Shown: positions 1 to 8,617 of the stretch, in pieces
Layout: every line of letters starts with the position of its first letter
Position numbering within the stretch: position 1 is the first letter of the stretch
Assembly (NCBI GenBank): GCA_900315765.1
Contig: ONAK01000006.1
Location: 1-62,090, forward strand
DNA length: 62,090 nucleotides
Direction of reading: 5' to 3'
Source: an uncultured Prevotella sp.
GTDB taxonomy: Bacteria > Bacteroidota > Bacteroidia > Bacteroidales > Bacteroidaceae
Notes under the pieces: model-generated
Told to the model about the DNA's origin: nothing
Database searches by the model: none
The model's input: only the letters and a program-made list of their open reading frames with translations
Translations under genes and position numbers: made by a program

Positions 1-1
1 C

Positions 2-502
2 GACGACGAGGTGATCAACTCGTTCTATTACCTCGATCAGTGCATTGGCGATTTCATCCAGAAGCTCCGCAAGAGTGAGGCCTGGAAGAATACCCTCGTG
101 GTGATGCTGCCCGATCACGGCATCCCGCATAACGGCTTAGACGAAACCACATCTCTGCTCAACCACATCCCAATGATATGGGTGGGTGGTGCCGTAAAGG
201 CGCCCCGGAAGATTGAGCAAGTCTGCAATCAAACCGACCTGCCCGCCACCTTATTAGGTCAGTTGGGCGTACCTCACGACGATTTCTCTTTCAGTCGCGA
301 TGTGTTGAGTGCTACTTATACCCATCCTTTCGCCACTCACACCTTCGACAATGGCTTCTCGATGGTTGATAGCGCCAGTTTTGTAAGCTTCGACTTTGTC
401 AGCAACAAGGTCATCGCAGAGGAAGGTAAGAAGAACGAGCAGCTCCTCACAATAGGCAAAGCGATACTCCAGGCTGCCTCAAACGACTTTAAGGGAAGGT
501 GA
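2..502 (+). CDS. LTA synthase-like sulfatase-fold transferase, C-terminal part (5' end outside window)
   Basis: The reading frame is already open at base 2, so only the C-terminal part (about 166 residues) is present. The segment VVMLPDHGIPHNGLDE, with the DHG metal-site motif, and the following IPMIWVGG strand match the end of the alkaline phosphatase/sulfatase fold of LtaS-type phosphoglycerol transferases. It lies 27 bp before a full-length member of the same family, so the two are probably co-transcribed paralogues acting on cell-surface glycans or lipids. The catalytic nucleophile region and the membrane segments are outside the window. The family assignment is fairly sure; the transferred group is unknown. 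Confidence 0.75.
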   Translation, partial: DDEVINSFYYLDQCIGDFIQKLRKSEAWKNTLVVMLPDHGIPHNGLDETTSLLNHIPMIWVGGAVKAPRKIEQVCNQTDLPATLLGQLGVPHDDFSFSRDVLSATYTHPFATHTFDNGFSMVDSASFVSFDFVSNKVIAEEGKKNEQLLTIGKAILQAASNDFKGR

Positions 503-529
503 AACATTAATTAATATATAGAGATAAAA

Positions 530-2449
530 ATGAAAACGTTGAATAATAAGTTATTCTCTCCACTATTGGCCGTGCTATGGAACCTGTTACTTGTCTATCT
601 GGTTTATCAGGTAGCCAGAATAGAGTACTGGTTAGAGAATTCAGATTATCTCAACTACACCTTCGACGTATGGCGCGGGGGATTGATGTTCGACACTTCG
701 GCCATCCTTTACACCAATGCGCTCTATGTGGTGCTGATGCTGTTCCCCTTGCATCTCAAGGAGACAGTCACCTATCACCGCATCTGTAAGTGGGTATTCG
801 TCATCGTCAACGGCTTGGCGCTTTCCATCAATCTGGCCGACTCTGTCTATTTCCGATACACCATGAGGCGCACCACCTCTACGGTCTTCGATGAGTTCTC
901 GAGCGAAGGAAACCTTGGCAGCATCATCGGCACCGAGTTTCTGAGCCATTGGTATCTGGTGGTGCTGTTTGCCCTCCTGATGGTGTTCCTCTGGAAGTGC
1001 TACACCGCGCCCTCTCTCGATGCCAAACTGCTCAACAAGTGGAAGTACGCAGGCGCCTGTCTGTTGTCGCTCATCCTGTTCACCCCCTTCTGCATCGCCG
1101 GCATGCGTGGCGGATTTGCTACGGCCGTACGCCCCATCACCATCTCCAACGCGATGCAATATACCGAGCGCCCCACCGATGCGCCCTTGGTGCTGAACAC
1201 ACCTTTCGCACTGTTGCGCACCATCGACACCAACGTGTTTGTGGTCCCCAACTACTTCGAGAGTGCCACAGAGCTGGAGACTGTTTACTCCCCTATCCAC
1301 ACGCCCTCCGACTCGCTGCAGATGGACAAGAAGAATGTGGTGGTACTGATTGTCGAGAGCTTCGGCCGCGAATATATAGGCGCTCTGAACAAGTCGCTCG
1401 AAGATGGCCAATACAAGGGCTATACCCCCTGTGTCGACTCACTGATCAACAAGAGTACCACCTTCAGCTACTCCTTCTGTAACGGTCGAAAGAGTATCGA
1501 CGGTATGCCCAGCATCCTCAGCAGCATCCCGATGTTCGTAGAACCCTTCATCCTCACCCCTTCGTCCATGAACGACTATACGGGATTGGCAGGCATCTTG
1601 GCTAAGGAGGGATATGAAACAGCTTTCTTCCATGGGGCCCAGAATGGCAGTATGGGCTTTCAGGCCTTTGCTCAGAAGACGGGCTTCCAGCATTATTACG
1701 GACGCACAGAATACGAGGCATCGTGCGGCACCGACGATTTCGATGGCACTTGGGCAATATGGGACGAGCCGTTCCTGCAGTTCTTTGCCAACAAGATGAG
1801 CCAGATGAAGCAGCCGTTTATGACATCCGTCTTTACGGCTTCCAGTCATCATCCATTTGCTATTCCCGAGAAGTACAAGCAGCAGTTCCCAGAAGAGGCG
1901 CTGGAGATACACAAATGTATCCGTTATACCGACCTCTCGATAGGCCGATTCTTTGAAACAGCCAGTCGCCAGCCTTGGTTCAAGAACACCATTTTTGTAC
2001 TGACCAGCGACCATACCAACATGAGTAATCATGCTGAATATCAGACTGATTTAGGTGGTTTCTGCTCACCTATCATCATCTTCGATCCCAGTCGTCCCGA
2101 AGGTCAGATGCTCGATAAGATTGCCCAGCAGATAGACATTCTCCCCACGCTTTTGGGCATGCTCCATTACCCCAAACCCTACTTCGGATTTGGTATCGAC
2201 CTGTTCAGCACCCCGAAAGAAGACACTTGGGCCGTGAACTATCTCAACGGCATCTATCAGTATGTGCGCTATGGCTACGTCCTGCAGTTTGACGGCGCAG
2301 CCACCACAGGTGTCTATCGCCTCGACGACAAACTGATGAAACAAAACCTGAAGGGGAAAGTGGATGTACAACAGCAGATGGAACGCGAGCTGAAAGCTAT
2401 CATCCAGCAGTATATGGAGCGCATGAAGCAAGACCGCCTGCACCCTTAA
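530..2449 (+). CDS. LTA synthase family protein (phosphoglycerol/phosphoethanolamine-type transferase)
   Basis: 639 residues. The first ~220 carry about five hydrophobic membrane segments, and the rest is a periplasmic sulfatase-fold domain. Visible metal-site motifs are LIVESFGREY (Glu276), TASSHHPF and the late TSDHTN. The nucleophile position, Thr after Lys in classical LtaS, reads NGRKSIDG here, so Ser322 follows the Lys. In Gram-negative Bacteroidetes such enzymes are thought to add phosphoglycerol or phosphoethanolamine to surface glycans or LPS. The neighbouring lipid A acyltransferase and phosphonate glycan genes fit that role. Its stop codon overlaps that of the next convergent gene at TTAA (2446-2449). 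The substrate is not known. Confidence 0.85.
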   Translation: MKTLNNKLFSPLLAVLWNLLLVYLVYQVARIEYWLENSDYLNYTFDVWRGGLMFDTSAILYTNALYVVLMLFPLHLKETVTYHRICKWVFVIVNGLALSINLADSVYFRYTMRRTTSTVFDEFSSEGNLGSIIGTEFLSHWYLVVLFALLMVFLWKCYTAPSLDAKLLNKWKYAGACLLSLILFTPFCIAGMRGGFATAVRPITISNAMQYTERPTDAPLVLNTPFALLRTIDTNVFVVPNYFESATELETVYSPIHTPSDSLQMDKKNVVVLIVESFGREYIGALNKSLEDGQYKGYTPCVDSLINKSTTFSYSFCNGRKSIDGMPSILSSIPMFVEPFILTPSSMNDYTGLAGILAKEGYETAFFHGAQNGSMGFQAFAQKTGFQHYYGRTEYEASCGTDDFDGTWAIWDEPFLQFFANKMSQMKQPFMTSVFTASSHHPFAIPEKYKQQFPEEALEIHKCIRYTDLSIGRFFETASRQPWFKNTIFVLTSDHTNMSNHAEYQTDLGGFCSPIIIFDPSRPEGQMLDKIAQQIDILPTLLGMLHYPKPYFGFGIDLFSTPKEDTWAVNYLNGIYQYVRYGYVLQFDGAATTGVYRLDDKLMKQNLKGKVDVQQQMERELKAIIQQYMERMKQDRLHP

Positions 2450-3387
2450 CGGTTGGCGGGATGATCCTTCGCGATTACCTTACCGTCTATCACCTCAAAA
2501 CGCTCATTAAACTCCTCGCGTGTACGACTCCAGCGGTTATGACTCCATAACCACATGTCAGGCGACTGTCGGATGCTCTCTTCCAGCATCTTGAAGTAGA
2601 TATCAGTTATCTCGTAATCCTTCATCTTCTGCGGTTCGCGCGTCATCAGCTTGATTTCGGCCTCATAATAGCCACGCTTTACGCGCCGTATATCCAGGAA
2701 GAACACCGCATAGTTCATCTTGCGCACAATGCGCTCTGTGCCAGTCAGCACGGGGGTATCATGATGCAGAAAGTCCACCCAGTGATGAATGTTCACCCAG
2801 TGGGGCTTCTGGTCAGAGATGAATCCGATGACCACAGGCGTGTTCTTCCGTCGGTATTCCACCACCTTGCGCAAGGTATCCTGCATCGGGATACACTCTG
2901 CCCCTAATCTTTGGCGCAGGCGCAGGAAAAGCTTATCTATCGCCTTGTTCTCGATGGGGTGATAAATCTGTCCGCAATGCGCTTCGGGCGTAATCCAGAG
3001 GGGCAATGATGTCACCCATTCCCAGTTACACAAATGCCCCAGATATATGGCGCACGACTGTCCGTCGCGTATCGCTTCCTCCAACTGTTCTGTGCCCTTG
3101 AACTTCATGCGCTTCATCATGTTCTTCTTGCTGATTGTCATCAGCTTCACCGACTCCACCAGATAGTCGCAGAAGAAGTGATAGAATCCCTGCTCAATAC
3201 GCCTCAGTTCCGCCTCATCTTTCTCTGGGAAAGACTCCTTCAGATTCTTTCTCACCACCTTTTTGCGATACTGCATCAGACGGTAGACCAACAGGTAAAG
3301 AAAGTATGAGTTCACGTAATGTATTCTCATGGGCAGAAGTGAGAACACATACCAGAACGAAAGAATAACATAATACAATAATTTCAT
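2446..3387 (-). CDS. Lysophospholipid/lipid A acyltransferase (LpxL/HtrB family)
   Basis: 313 residues from the ATG at 3387; an in-frame upstream start would lie on the promoter. An N-terminal membrane anchor (FWYVFSLLPM region) is followed by the acyltransferase H-x4-E motif as HLCNWE (His118, Glu123). The family transfers a secondary acyl chain to lipid A from acyl-ACP at the inner membrane. It is divergent from pepM, with a TATCTTTG promoter at 3409-3416, and convergent with the LtaS-like gene. Placement between LtaS-like and phosphonate genes suggests a wider LPS-building region. Acyl chain specificity cannot be read from sequence. Confidence 0.85.
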   Translation of the reverse strand: MKLLYYVILSFWYVFSLLPMRIHYVNSYFLYLLVYRLMQYRKKVVRKNLKESFPEKDEAELRRIEQGFYHFFCDYLVESVKLMTISKKNMMKRMKFKGTEQLEEAIRDGQSCAIYLGHLCNWEWVTSLPLWITPEAHCGQIYHPIENKAIDKLFLRLRQRLGAECIPMQDTLRKVVEYRRKNTPVVIGFISDQKPHWVNIHHWVDFLHHDTPVLTGTERIVRKMNYAVFFLDIRRVKRGYYEAEIKLMTREPQKMKDYEITDIYFKMLEESIRQSPDMWLWSHNRWSRTREEFNERFEVIDGKVIAKDHPANR

Positions 3388-3408
3388 ATTTCGTAGGAAT
3401 TCCAAATG

Positions 3409-3416
3409 CAAAGATA
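3409..3416 (-). promoter_or_regulatory. Bacteroidetes -7 box (TATCTTTG) for the acyltransferase gene
   Basis: TATCTTTG on the minus strand, about 20 bp upstream of the chosen ATG at 3387. It matches TAnnTTTG. Confidence 0.6.
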
Positions 3417-3478
3417 GCTATTTAGCAGCACATATGCAAATAAAAATTAAAAAAATTGCTCATATGCCGATATTTCAG

Positions 3479-3486
3479 TACCTTTG
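3479..3486 (+). promoter_or_regulatory. Bacteroidetes -7 box (TACCTTTG) for the phosphonate/glycan operon
   Basis: TACCTTTG, with a TTG at 3456-3458 and a 20-bp spacer. The pepM ATG begins only 4 bases after the box, so the mRNA may be leaderless or nearly so. Confidence 0.7.
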
Positions 3487-3490
3487 CAAT

Positions 3491-4792
3491 ATGAATAAGA
3501 GAGTATATCTGGGCATGATAGGTGATATTATGCATCCCGGTTTGATAAACATCATCCATGAAGGAGCAAAATATGGTGAAGTGATGATAGGTCTTTTCAC
3601 TGACAAAGCCATTGCCGCCCATCAGCGCCTTCCTTACATGACTTACGATCAGCGTAAAAACGTTATCGAGAATATCAAAGGCGTGAGCGAGATTGTTCCG
3701 CAAGACGAGTGGAGCTATGTGCCAAACTTGTTGAAATACCGTCCTGATTACATCATACATGGCGACGACTGGTGCGAGGGAGTTGACTCCGAACTGCGCC
3801 AGCAGGTTTTCGACACCATGGAGCAGATAGGTGGCAAGGTCATCGAGATTCCTTACACCAAAGGCATCAATTCTTCTTCGCTCGATAAGGAGATCAAGAA
3901 AATAGGCACCACTCCCGATATCCGTCTGAGAGCCCTGCGCCGCCTGATTGCCGCCAAGCCCATTGTGCGCATCCTGGAGGTTCACGACGGTCTCAGCGGT
4001 TTGATTGTCGAGAATCTTGAAACCGAAAGGGGCACTAGCAAGGTGGCCTTCGACGGCATGTGGTCGAGCTCACTGACCGATTCCACCTCGAAAGGTAAGC
4101 CCGACATCGAGGCTGTCGATTTGACAACCCGCATGCAGGACCTGAACAACATTCTCGAGTGTACCACCAAGCCTATCATCTACGATGGCGACACAGGCGG
4201 CAAGCCCGAGCACTTTGTCTTCACCGTGAGAACGCTGGAGCGTAACGGCATCTCTGCGGTGATTATCGAAGATAAGATTGGTCTCAAGAAGAACTCCCTC
4301 TTCGGCACCGAAGCCATTCAGACGCAGGACACCATCGAGGGTTTCTGCCATAAGATCAGAATGGGCAAGGAAGCCCAGATTACCAAAGACTTCATGATTA
4401 TCGCCCGCTGCGAGAGTCTCATCGCCGGCAAGGATGTTGCCGATGCTCTGCAGCGCTGTCTGGCTTATGTCGATGCAGGAGCCGATGGCATCATGATTCA
4501 CTCTAAGGAGAAGACGGGCGAAGATATCAAGGCCTTCTGTCAGGCCTTCCGCCAGCATCATCCCGCAGTGCCCATCGTGGTGGTACCCACCACCTATAAC
4601 CACATCAAGGAGAGCGAGCTGGCAGAATGGGGCGTCAATGTGGTGATCTACGCCAACCACATGCTGCGTGCAGCCTATCCGGCCATGATGAAGTGCGCCG
4701 AGAGTATTCTGCAGAACGAGCGCTCATTAGAGGCAAACCCACTGTGTATGCCTATCAAGGAGATATTAGAATTAATACCGGGAACAAAATAA
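3491..4792 (+). CDS. pepM: Phosphoenolpyruvate mutase with N-terminal nucleotidyltransferase-like domain
   Basis: 433 residues from the ATG at 3491, just behind the promoter. Residues ~1-140 resemble a cytidylyltransferase-like Rossmann domain, but the HxGH motif reads HPGL (His15), so the second His is missing; a GINSSS stretch near 125-130 recalls the ISSS motif. Residues ~150-430 are the isocitrate-lyase-like mutase with the diagnostic EDK-x5-NS motif (EDKIGLKKNS, 260-269). It converts phosphoenolpyruvate to phosphonopyruvate, the entry step of C-P bond biosynthesis. It is first in a tightly packed operon; its stop overlaps the ppd start by one base. The function of the N-terminal domain is uncertain. 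Confidence 0.95.
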   Translation: MNKRVYLGMIGDIMHPGLINIIHEGAKYGEVMIGLFTDKAIAAHQRLPYMTYDQRKNVIENIKGVSEIVPQDEWSYVPNLLKYRPDYIIHGDDWCEGVDSELRQQVFDTMEQIGGKVIEIPYTKGINSSSLDKEIKKIGTTPDIRLRALRRLIAAKPIVRILEVHDGLSGLIVENLETERGTSKVAFDGMWSSSLTDSTSKGKPDIEAVDLTTRMQDLNNILECTTKPIIYDGDTGGKPEHFVFTVRTLERNGISAVIIEDKIGLKKNSLFGTEAIQTQDTIEGFCHKIRMGKEAQITKDFMIIARCESLIAGKDVADALQRCLAYVDAGADGIMIHSKEKTGEDIKAFCQAFRQHHPAVPIVVVPTTYNHIKESELAEWGVNVVIYANHMLRAAYPAMMKCAESILQNERSLEANPLCMPIKEILELIPGTK

Positions 4793-5919
4793 TGATACGT
4801 GCATCTTTTTTCTATCAGGAGCTGGCAGCTTACGGCATCAACTTCTACACAGGTGTGCCCGATTCTTTGCTGAAGAATCTCTGCGCCTATGTCACCGACC
4901 ATGCAGCCAACCATATCATCGCAGCCAACGAAGGCGGCGCCATGGGTATCGCAGCTGGTCATTACCTTGCCACAGGTCAGATTCCTGTTGTGTATATGCA
5001 GAATTCAGGCGAGGGCAATATCATCAATCCGTTGGCCTCGCTCGTCGATAAGGAAGTGTATAACATCCCCGTTCTTTTAGTGATTGGCTGGCGCGGCAAG
5101 CCTGGTGTTCACGACGAGCCCCAGCATGTAAAACAGGGCAAGGTAACCCTCTCTCTCTTAGAGACGATGGGCATTCCTTATACCGTTCTTTCCAAAGAAG
5201 AAACCGAGGCCAGCCTTCAGATCAAGCAGGCTGTCGAGTCGATGCAGCAGTCGAAGGAGTGCTACGCACTGATCATCGAGAAGGACACCTTCGAGCCCTA
5301 CCAGCTGTCATCGGTCACCGCCCATCCTGAGCTGTCGCTGTCGCGAGAAGAAGCCATCGGCATCGTTGCTTCCGCCATCGGTCCTAAAGATGTGATTGTA
5401 TCCACTACCGGTATGATCAGTCGCGAGCTCTTTGAGTACCGCACCCGTAACCATCAGGGCCACGAGCGCGATTTCCTCACCGTAGGTTCTATGGGCCACG
5501 CCTCTCAGATTGCCTTGGGCATCGCTTTAGAGAAGCGCGACCGCCGCGTATGGTGTTTCGATGGCGATGGTGCTGCCATCATGCACTTAGGTGGGTTGGC
5601 TATTGTAGGTAGCAAGGCGCCTGATAACTATATCCACGTGGTGTTTAATAATGGGGCTCACGATAGTGTGGGCGGTCAGCCTACAGTGGGGTTGGATATC
5701 GACTTGCCCACCATCGCCAAAGCCGCCGGCTACAAGCAGGCGGTGAGTGTTTCCTCTAAGGAGGAATTGGAGAGAGCCCTCTCACCTTCTCACCTTCTCA
5801 CCTTTTCACCTTTACTCTTGGAAGTAAGAGTACAGAAGGGTAATCGCAAGGACTTGGGGCGGCCTACTACCACACCGATTGAGAACAAGGAAGCCCTCAT
5901 GGATTTTTTAAAGCAATAA
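4792..5919 (+). CDS. ppd: Phosphonopyruvate decarboxylase
   Basis: 375 residues; the ATG overlaps the pepM stop (TAATG). It is a thiamine-diphosphate enzyme with N-terminal pyrimidine-binding domain (catalytic Glu47 in ANEGGA) and C-terminal TPP motif GDGAAIMH (258-265) closing with NN at 286-287. It decarboxylates phosphonopyruvate to phosphonoacetaldehyde, the irreversible step that pulls the mutase reaction forward. Residues ~331-342 (SPSHLLTFSPLL) are encoded by a short tandem repeat (5781-5813) and probably form an insert in a surface loop before the last strand. Function is well supported by motif and by neighbours. Confidence 0.95.
   Translation: MIRASFFYQELAAYGINFYTGVPDSLLKNLCAYVTDHAANHIIAANEGGAMGIAAGHYLATGQIPVVYMQNSGEGNIINPLASLVDKEVYNIPVLLVIGWRGKPGVHDEPQHVKQGKVTLSLLETMGIPYTVLSKEETEASLQIKQAVESMQQSKECYALIIEKDTFEPYQLSSVTAHPELSLSREEAIGIVASAIGPKDVIVSTTGMISRELFEYRTRNHQGHERDFLTVGSMGHASQIALGIALEKRDRRVWCFDGDGAAIMHLGGLAIVGSKAPDNYIHVVFNNGAHDSVGGQPTVGLDIDLPTIAKAAGYKQAVSVSSKEELERALSPSHLLTFSPLLLEVRVQKGNRKDLGRPTTTPIENKEALMDFLKQ
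5781..5813 (+). repeat. Short tandem repeat (TCACCTTC/TCACCTTT units) inside ppd
   Basis: About four consecutive 8-bp units of TCACCTTC/TCACCTTT. It is read in frame within ppd and encodes SPSHLLTFSPLL. The same unit type recurs at 12041 and 16294, and more weakly near 60195. Confidence 0.8.
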
Positions 5920-5923
5920 AGAC

Positions 5924-7057
5924 ATGGAATCACTCACTATCAAACGAAACATACTACTGAATCCTGGTCCCGCCACTACCACCGATACGGTGAAACTGGC
6001 ACAAGTGGTACCTGATATCTGTCCACGCGAACAGGATTTTGCCAGGCTCATGAAGCAGCTGCGTTCAGACCTTCTGAAGGTGGTTCATGCGCCCGAAGAC
6101 CAATATACATCTGTGCTGTTCTGCGGCTCAGGAACCATCAACATCGATATCTGCATCAACTCGCTGGTACCCGAAGGCAAGAAGATTCTGGTTGTCAACA
6201 ACGGTGCCTATAACACCCGCGCCGTCGAGGTTTGTCAGATGTACCATATTCCCCACATCAACCTCCAGTCGAGCGTGTACGAGCAGCCTGATCTTTCGGC
6301 CGTAGAGCAGGCGCTGAAGGATAATCCCGATGTGGCAGTGGTTTATTGCTGTCACCACGAGACGGGCACAGGCGTTCTGAACCCCATCCGCGAGATAGGT
6401 GCCCTGGCCCATCAGTATGGTGCCATCTTCATCACCGACACCACGTCAACCTTGGGCATGATTCCCCTCGATGTGGTCGAGGACAACGTCGATTTCTGCA
6501 TGGCGTCCGCCCAGAAGGGACTGATGGCCATGTCGGGCTTGTCGTTTATCATTGGTCGCGAGGATATCATCAAGGCGTCGAAGCACTACCCCACCCGCTC
6601 TTATTACTGCAATCTGTATCTGCAGTACGAGTACTTCGAAAAGACGGGCGAGATGCATTTCACCCCTCCTGTCCAGACCATCTATGCCACCATTCAGGCA
6701 CTGAAGGAGTATTTTGCTGAAGGCGAGACCGCCAAGTTCGCGCGCCATCGCCGTGTTTACGAAGCCATTCATCAGGGTCTCGACGCCTTAGGCTTCCAGA
6801 CCGCCATCGACCGCCGCATCGAGTCCGGACTGGTGGTATCGGTGAAATACCCCGACGACCCCAACTGGAGCTTTGAGCAGATTCACGATTACTGCTACGA
6901 GCGCGGCTTCACCATCTATCCCGGCAAGATTTCTACCACTAACACCTTCCGTTTGTGTGCCTTAGGCGCCATCGACGTCAAGGATATCCAGGACTTCTTT
7001 GTGGTCCTGAAAGCAGCACTGACTCATTACCATATCAAGTTAGTTTATCATGCTTAG
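5924..7057 (+). CDS. phnW: 2-aminoethylphosphonate aminotransferase (PhnW type)
   Basis: 377 residues, 4 bp after ppd. Class V PLP aminotransferase: GSGTINIDI phosphate-binding loop near 68, HHETGTG at 144-150, and SAQKGLMAMSG with the likely PLP lysine Lys198. PhnW interconverts AEP and phosphonoacetaldehyde. Downstream of PepM and Ppd, with no phosphonatase or C-P lyase nearby, the expected direction is AEP synthesis. The gene overlaps the following nucleotidyltransferase gene by 8 bp, which suggests translational coupling. Confidence 0.93.
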   Translation: MESLTIKRNILLNPGPATTTDTVKLAQVVPDICPREQDFARLMKQLRSDLLKVVHAPEDQYTSVLFCGSGTINIDICINSLVPEGKKILVVNNGAYNTRAVEVCQMYHIPHINLQSSVYEQPDLSAVEQALKDNPDVAVVYCCHHETGTGVLNPIREIGALAHQYGAIFITDTTSTLGMIPLDVVEDNVDFCMASAQKGLMAMSGLSFIIGREDIIKASKHYPTRSYYCNLYLQYEYFEKTGEMHFTPPVQTIYATIQALKEYFAEGETAKFARHRRVYEAIHQGLDALGFQTAIDRRIESGLVVSVKYPDDPNWSFEQIHDYCYERGFTIYPGKISTTNTFRLCALGAIDVKDIQDFFVVLKAALTHYHIKLVYHA

Positions 7058-7781
7058 AAAAGTAACTACAGCCATCATCATGGCAGCTGGTATGGGCACC
7101 CGCTTCGGCCATAAGACCGACGATATGCCCAAGGGCTTTATCGAGGTGGGCGGCGTTCCCATGATCGAGCGCTCGGTGCAGACGCTGATTGATTGCGGCA
7201 TCACGCGCATCATCATTGGCGTGGGCTATCATCAGGAGGCCTATCGCCACCTGCAGCAACGGTTTCCCCAGATAGAGTGTGTCGAGAATCCCATCTATGC
7301 CGACACCAACAGCATGTACACCCTGTACTGCTGTCGCACGGCGTTGGCGCCCGATGAGGACTTCCTGTTGCTCGAGAGCGACCTGGTTTTCGAGCATCGC
7401 GCCATCGAGGCCCTGATGACGTGCGAGCAACCCGATGTGATGCTCATCACGCCCGTCACCAAGTTCCAGGACCAGTATTATGTAGAGAGCGACAGCCACC
7501 ACATCCTCACGCGCTGCTCTGTCAATCAGGATGAGCTGCAGGCCAAAGGCGAGTTGGTGGGTATTCATAAGCTGTCGGCTCCGTTCTTCGCCAAGATGGC
7601 TGCCGACTACGAGCGCCAGCTGCCCCTCAACCGCAAGTTGGGCTACGAGTACCAGCTGCTCCACATGTCGCAATCGGGCAGTCCCGTCTACGTGCTTTGT
7701 GAAGAAGGGTTGGCCTGGTACGAGATCGACGACGAGCAAGACCTCGCCTACGCAGAAAAGAATATCATCAATCGCATTTAG
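7050..7781 (+). CDS. Sugar/choline-type nucleotidyltransferase, probable CTP:AEP cytidylyltransferase (PntC-like)
   Basis: 243 residues with the N-terminal signature AAGMGTRFG (12-20) and MPKGF with Lys28, typical of the LicC-like phosphocholine cytidylyltransferase family. In phosphonate loci, proteins of this kind activate AEP to CMP-AEP. Its position between phnW and licD, with overlap to phnW, makes AEP the best candidate substrate over phosphocholine, because no choline kinase or choline importer is seen. The activity is inferred from context; the fold assignment is firm. Confidence 0.85.
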   Translation: MLRKVTTAIIMAAGMGTRFGHKTDDMPKGFIEVGGVPMIERSVQTLIDCGITRIIIGVGYHQEAYRHLQQRFPQIECVENPIYADTNSMYTLYCCRTALAPDEDFLLLESDLVFEHRAIEALMTCEQPDVMLITPVTKFQDQYYVESDSHHILTRCSVNQDELQAKGELVGIHKLSAPFFAKMAADYERQLPLNRKLGYEYQLLHMSQSGSPVYVLCEEGLAWYEIDDEQDLAYAEKNIINRI

Positions 7782-7784
7782 CTT

Positions 7785-8615
7785 ATGCCAGCATATAGTA
7801 TCAAAGAATTACAACAGCACATCATCCCCATCCTTCTGGATGTCGACCGTGTGTGCCGCGAACACAATATCCGTTGCTACATCTGCGACGGCACCATGCT
7901 GGGCGCCGTCCGTCATGGCGGTTTCATTCCCTGGGACGACGACATCGATGTCTGCATGCCTCGCCCCGACTACGAGCGCTTCATGCAGCACGCCAAGGAG
8001 TGGTTGCCCCCACATCTGGAGGCCATCTGTGCCGAGAACGACGCAGACTACCCCTTCCCCTTTGGCAAGATTCAAGACAACACCACCACGCTGATAGAGC
8101 GCATGCACATCGACTATATGGGCGGCCTCTATATCGATGTATTCCCCATCGACGGCATGCCCCAGAGCAAGCTGCTGCAGGAGCTTCAGCTGTGGCGCTA
8201 CGAGTACTACAAGAAGGTGCTGTACTTCCTGCATCGCGACCCCTACAAGCATGGTCGCGGTCCCAGCTCATGGATTCCGCTGCTCTGTCGCAAGCTCTAT
8301 TCGCGCACCCGTCTGCAGCAGAAGATCAAGCGCCTCATGTGCAAGTACGATTACGAGCAGTCGCCCATGACCGTGAATTTCGACGATGGTCATCGTGGTG
8401 TCATGTCCAAGGAGCTCTACGGCGCGCCTACGCCTATCCGCTTCGAGGGCAAGGAGGTGATGGGTGTAGCCCATCCTCACGAGTACCTCACCTGCACCTA
8501 TGGCGAGTATATGGTCATCCCCAAGCAGGAGCACCAGCGCACCCACAACTTCCAGTATCTCGACTACCATCTTCCCTACAGAGAGTATACTGATAACCGC
8601 ACATTCGTCAGATAA
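7785..8615 (+). CDS. licD: LicD family phospho-/phosphono-transferase
   Basis: 276 residues, 3 bp after the cytidylyltransferase. The core motif is GTMLGAVRHGGFIPWDDDID (36-55), with the metal-binding aspartates of the nucleotidyltransferase-like LicD fold. LicD enzymes move phosphocholine from CDP-choline to surface glycans. Here the likely donor is CMP-AEP, which would give a glycan bearing aminoethylphosphonate. The acceptor is probably the glycan made by the following glycosyltransferase genes. The family is certain; donor and acceptor are inferred. Confidence 0.92.
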   Translation: MPAYSIKELQQHIIPILLDVDRVCREHNIRCYICDGTMLGAVRHGGFIPWDDDIDVCMPRPDYERFMQHAKEWLPPHLEAICAENDADYPFPFGKIQDNTTTLIERMHIDYMGGLYIDVFPIDGMPQSKLLQELQLWRYEYYKKVLYFLHRDPYKHGRGPSSWIPLLCRKLYSRTRLQQKIKRLMCKYDYEQSPMTVNFDDGHRGVMSKELYGAPTPIRFEGKEVMGVAHPHEYLTCTYGEYMVIPKQEHQRTHNFQYLDYHLPYREYTDNRTFVR

Positions 8616-8617
8616 TC

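Noticed and set aside
3491-7057. Phosphonate degradation locus
   Set aside because: No phosphonatase (phnX), phosphonoacetaldehyde dehydrogenase or C-P lyase genes; pepM and ppd show that the pathway runs toward synthesis.
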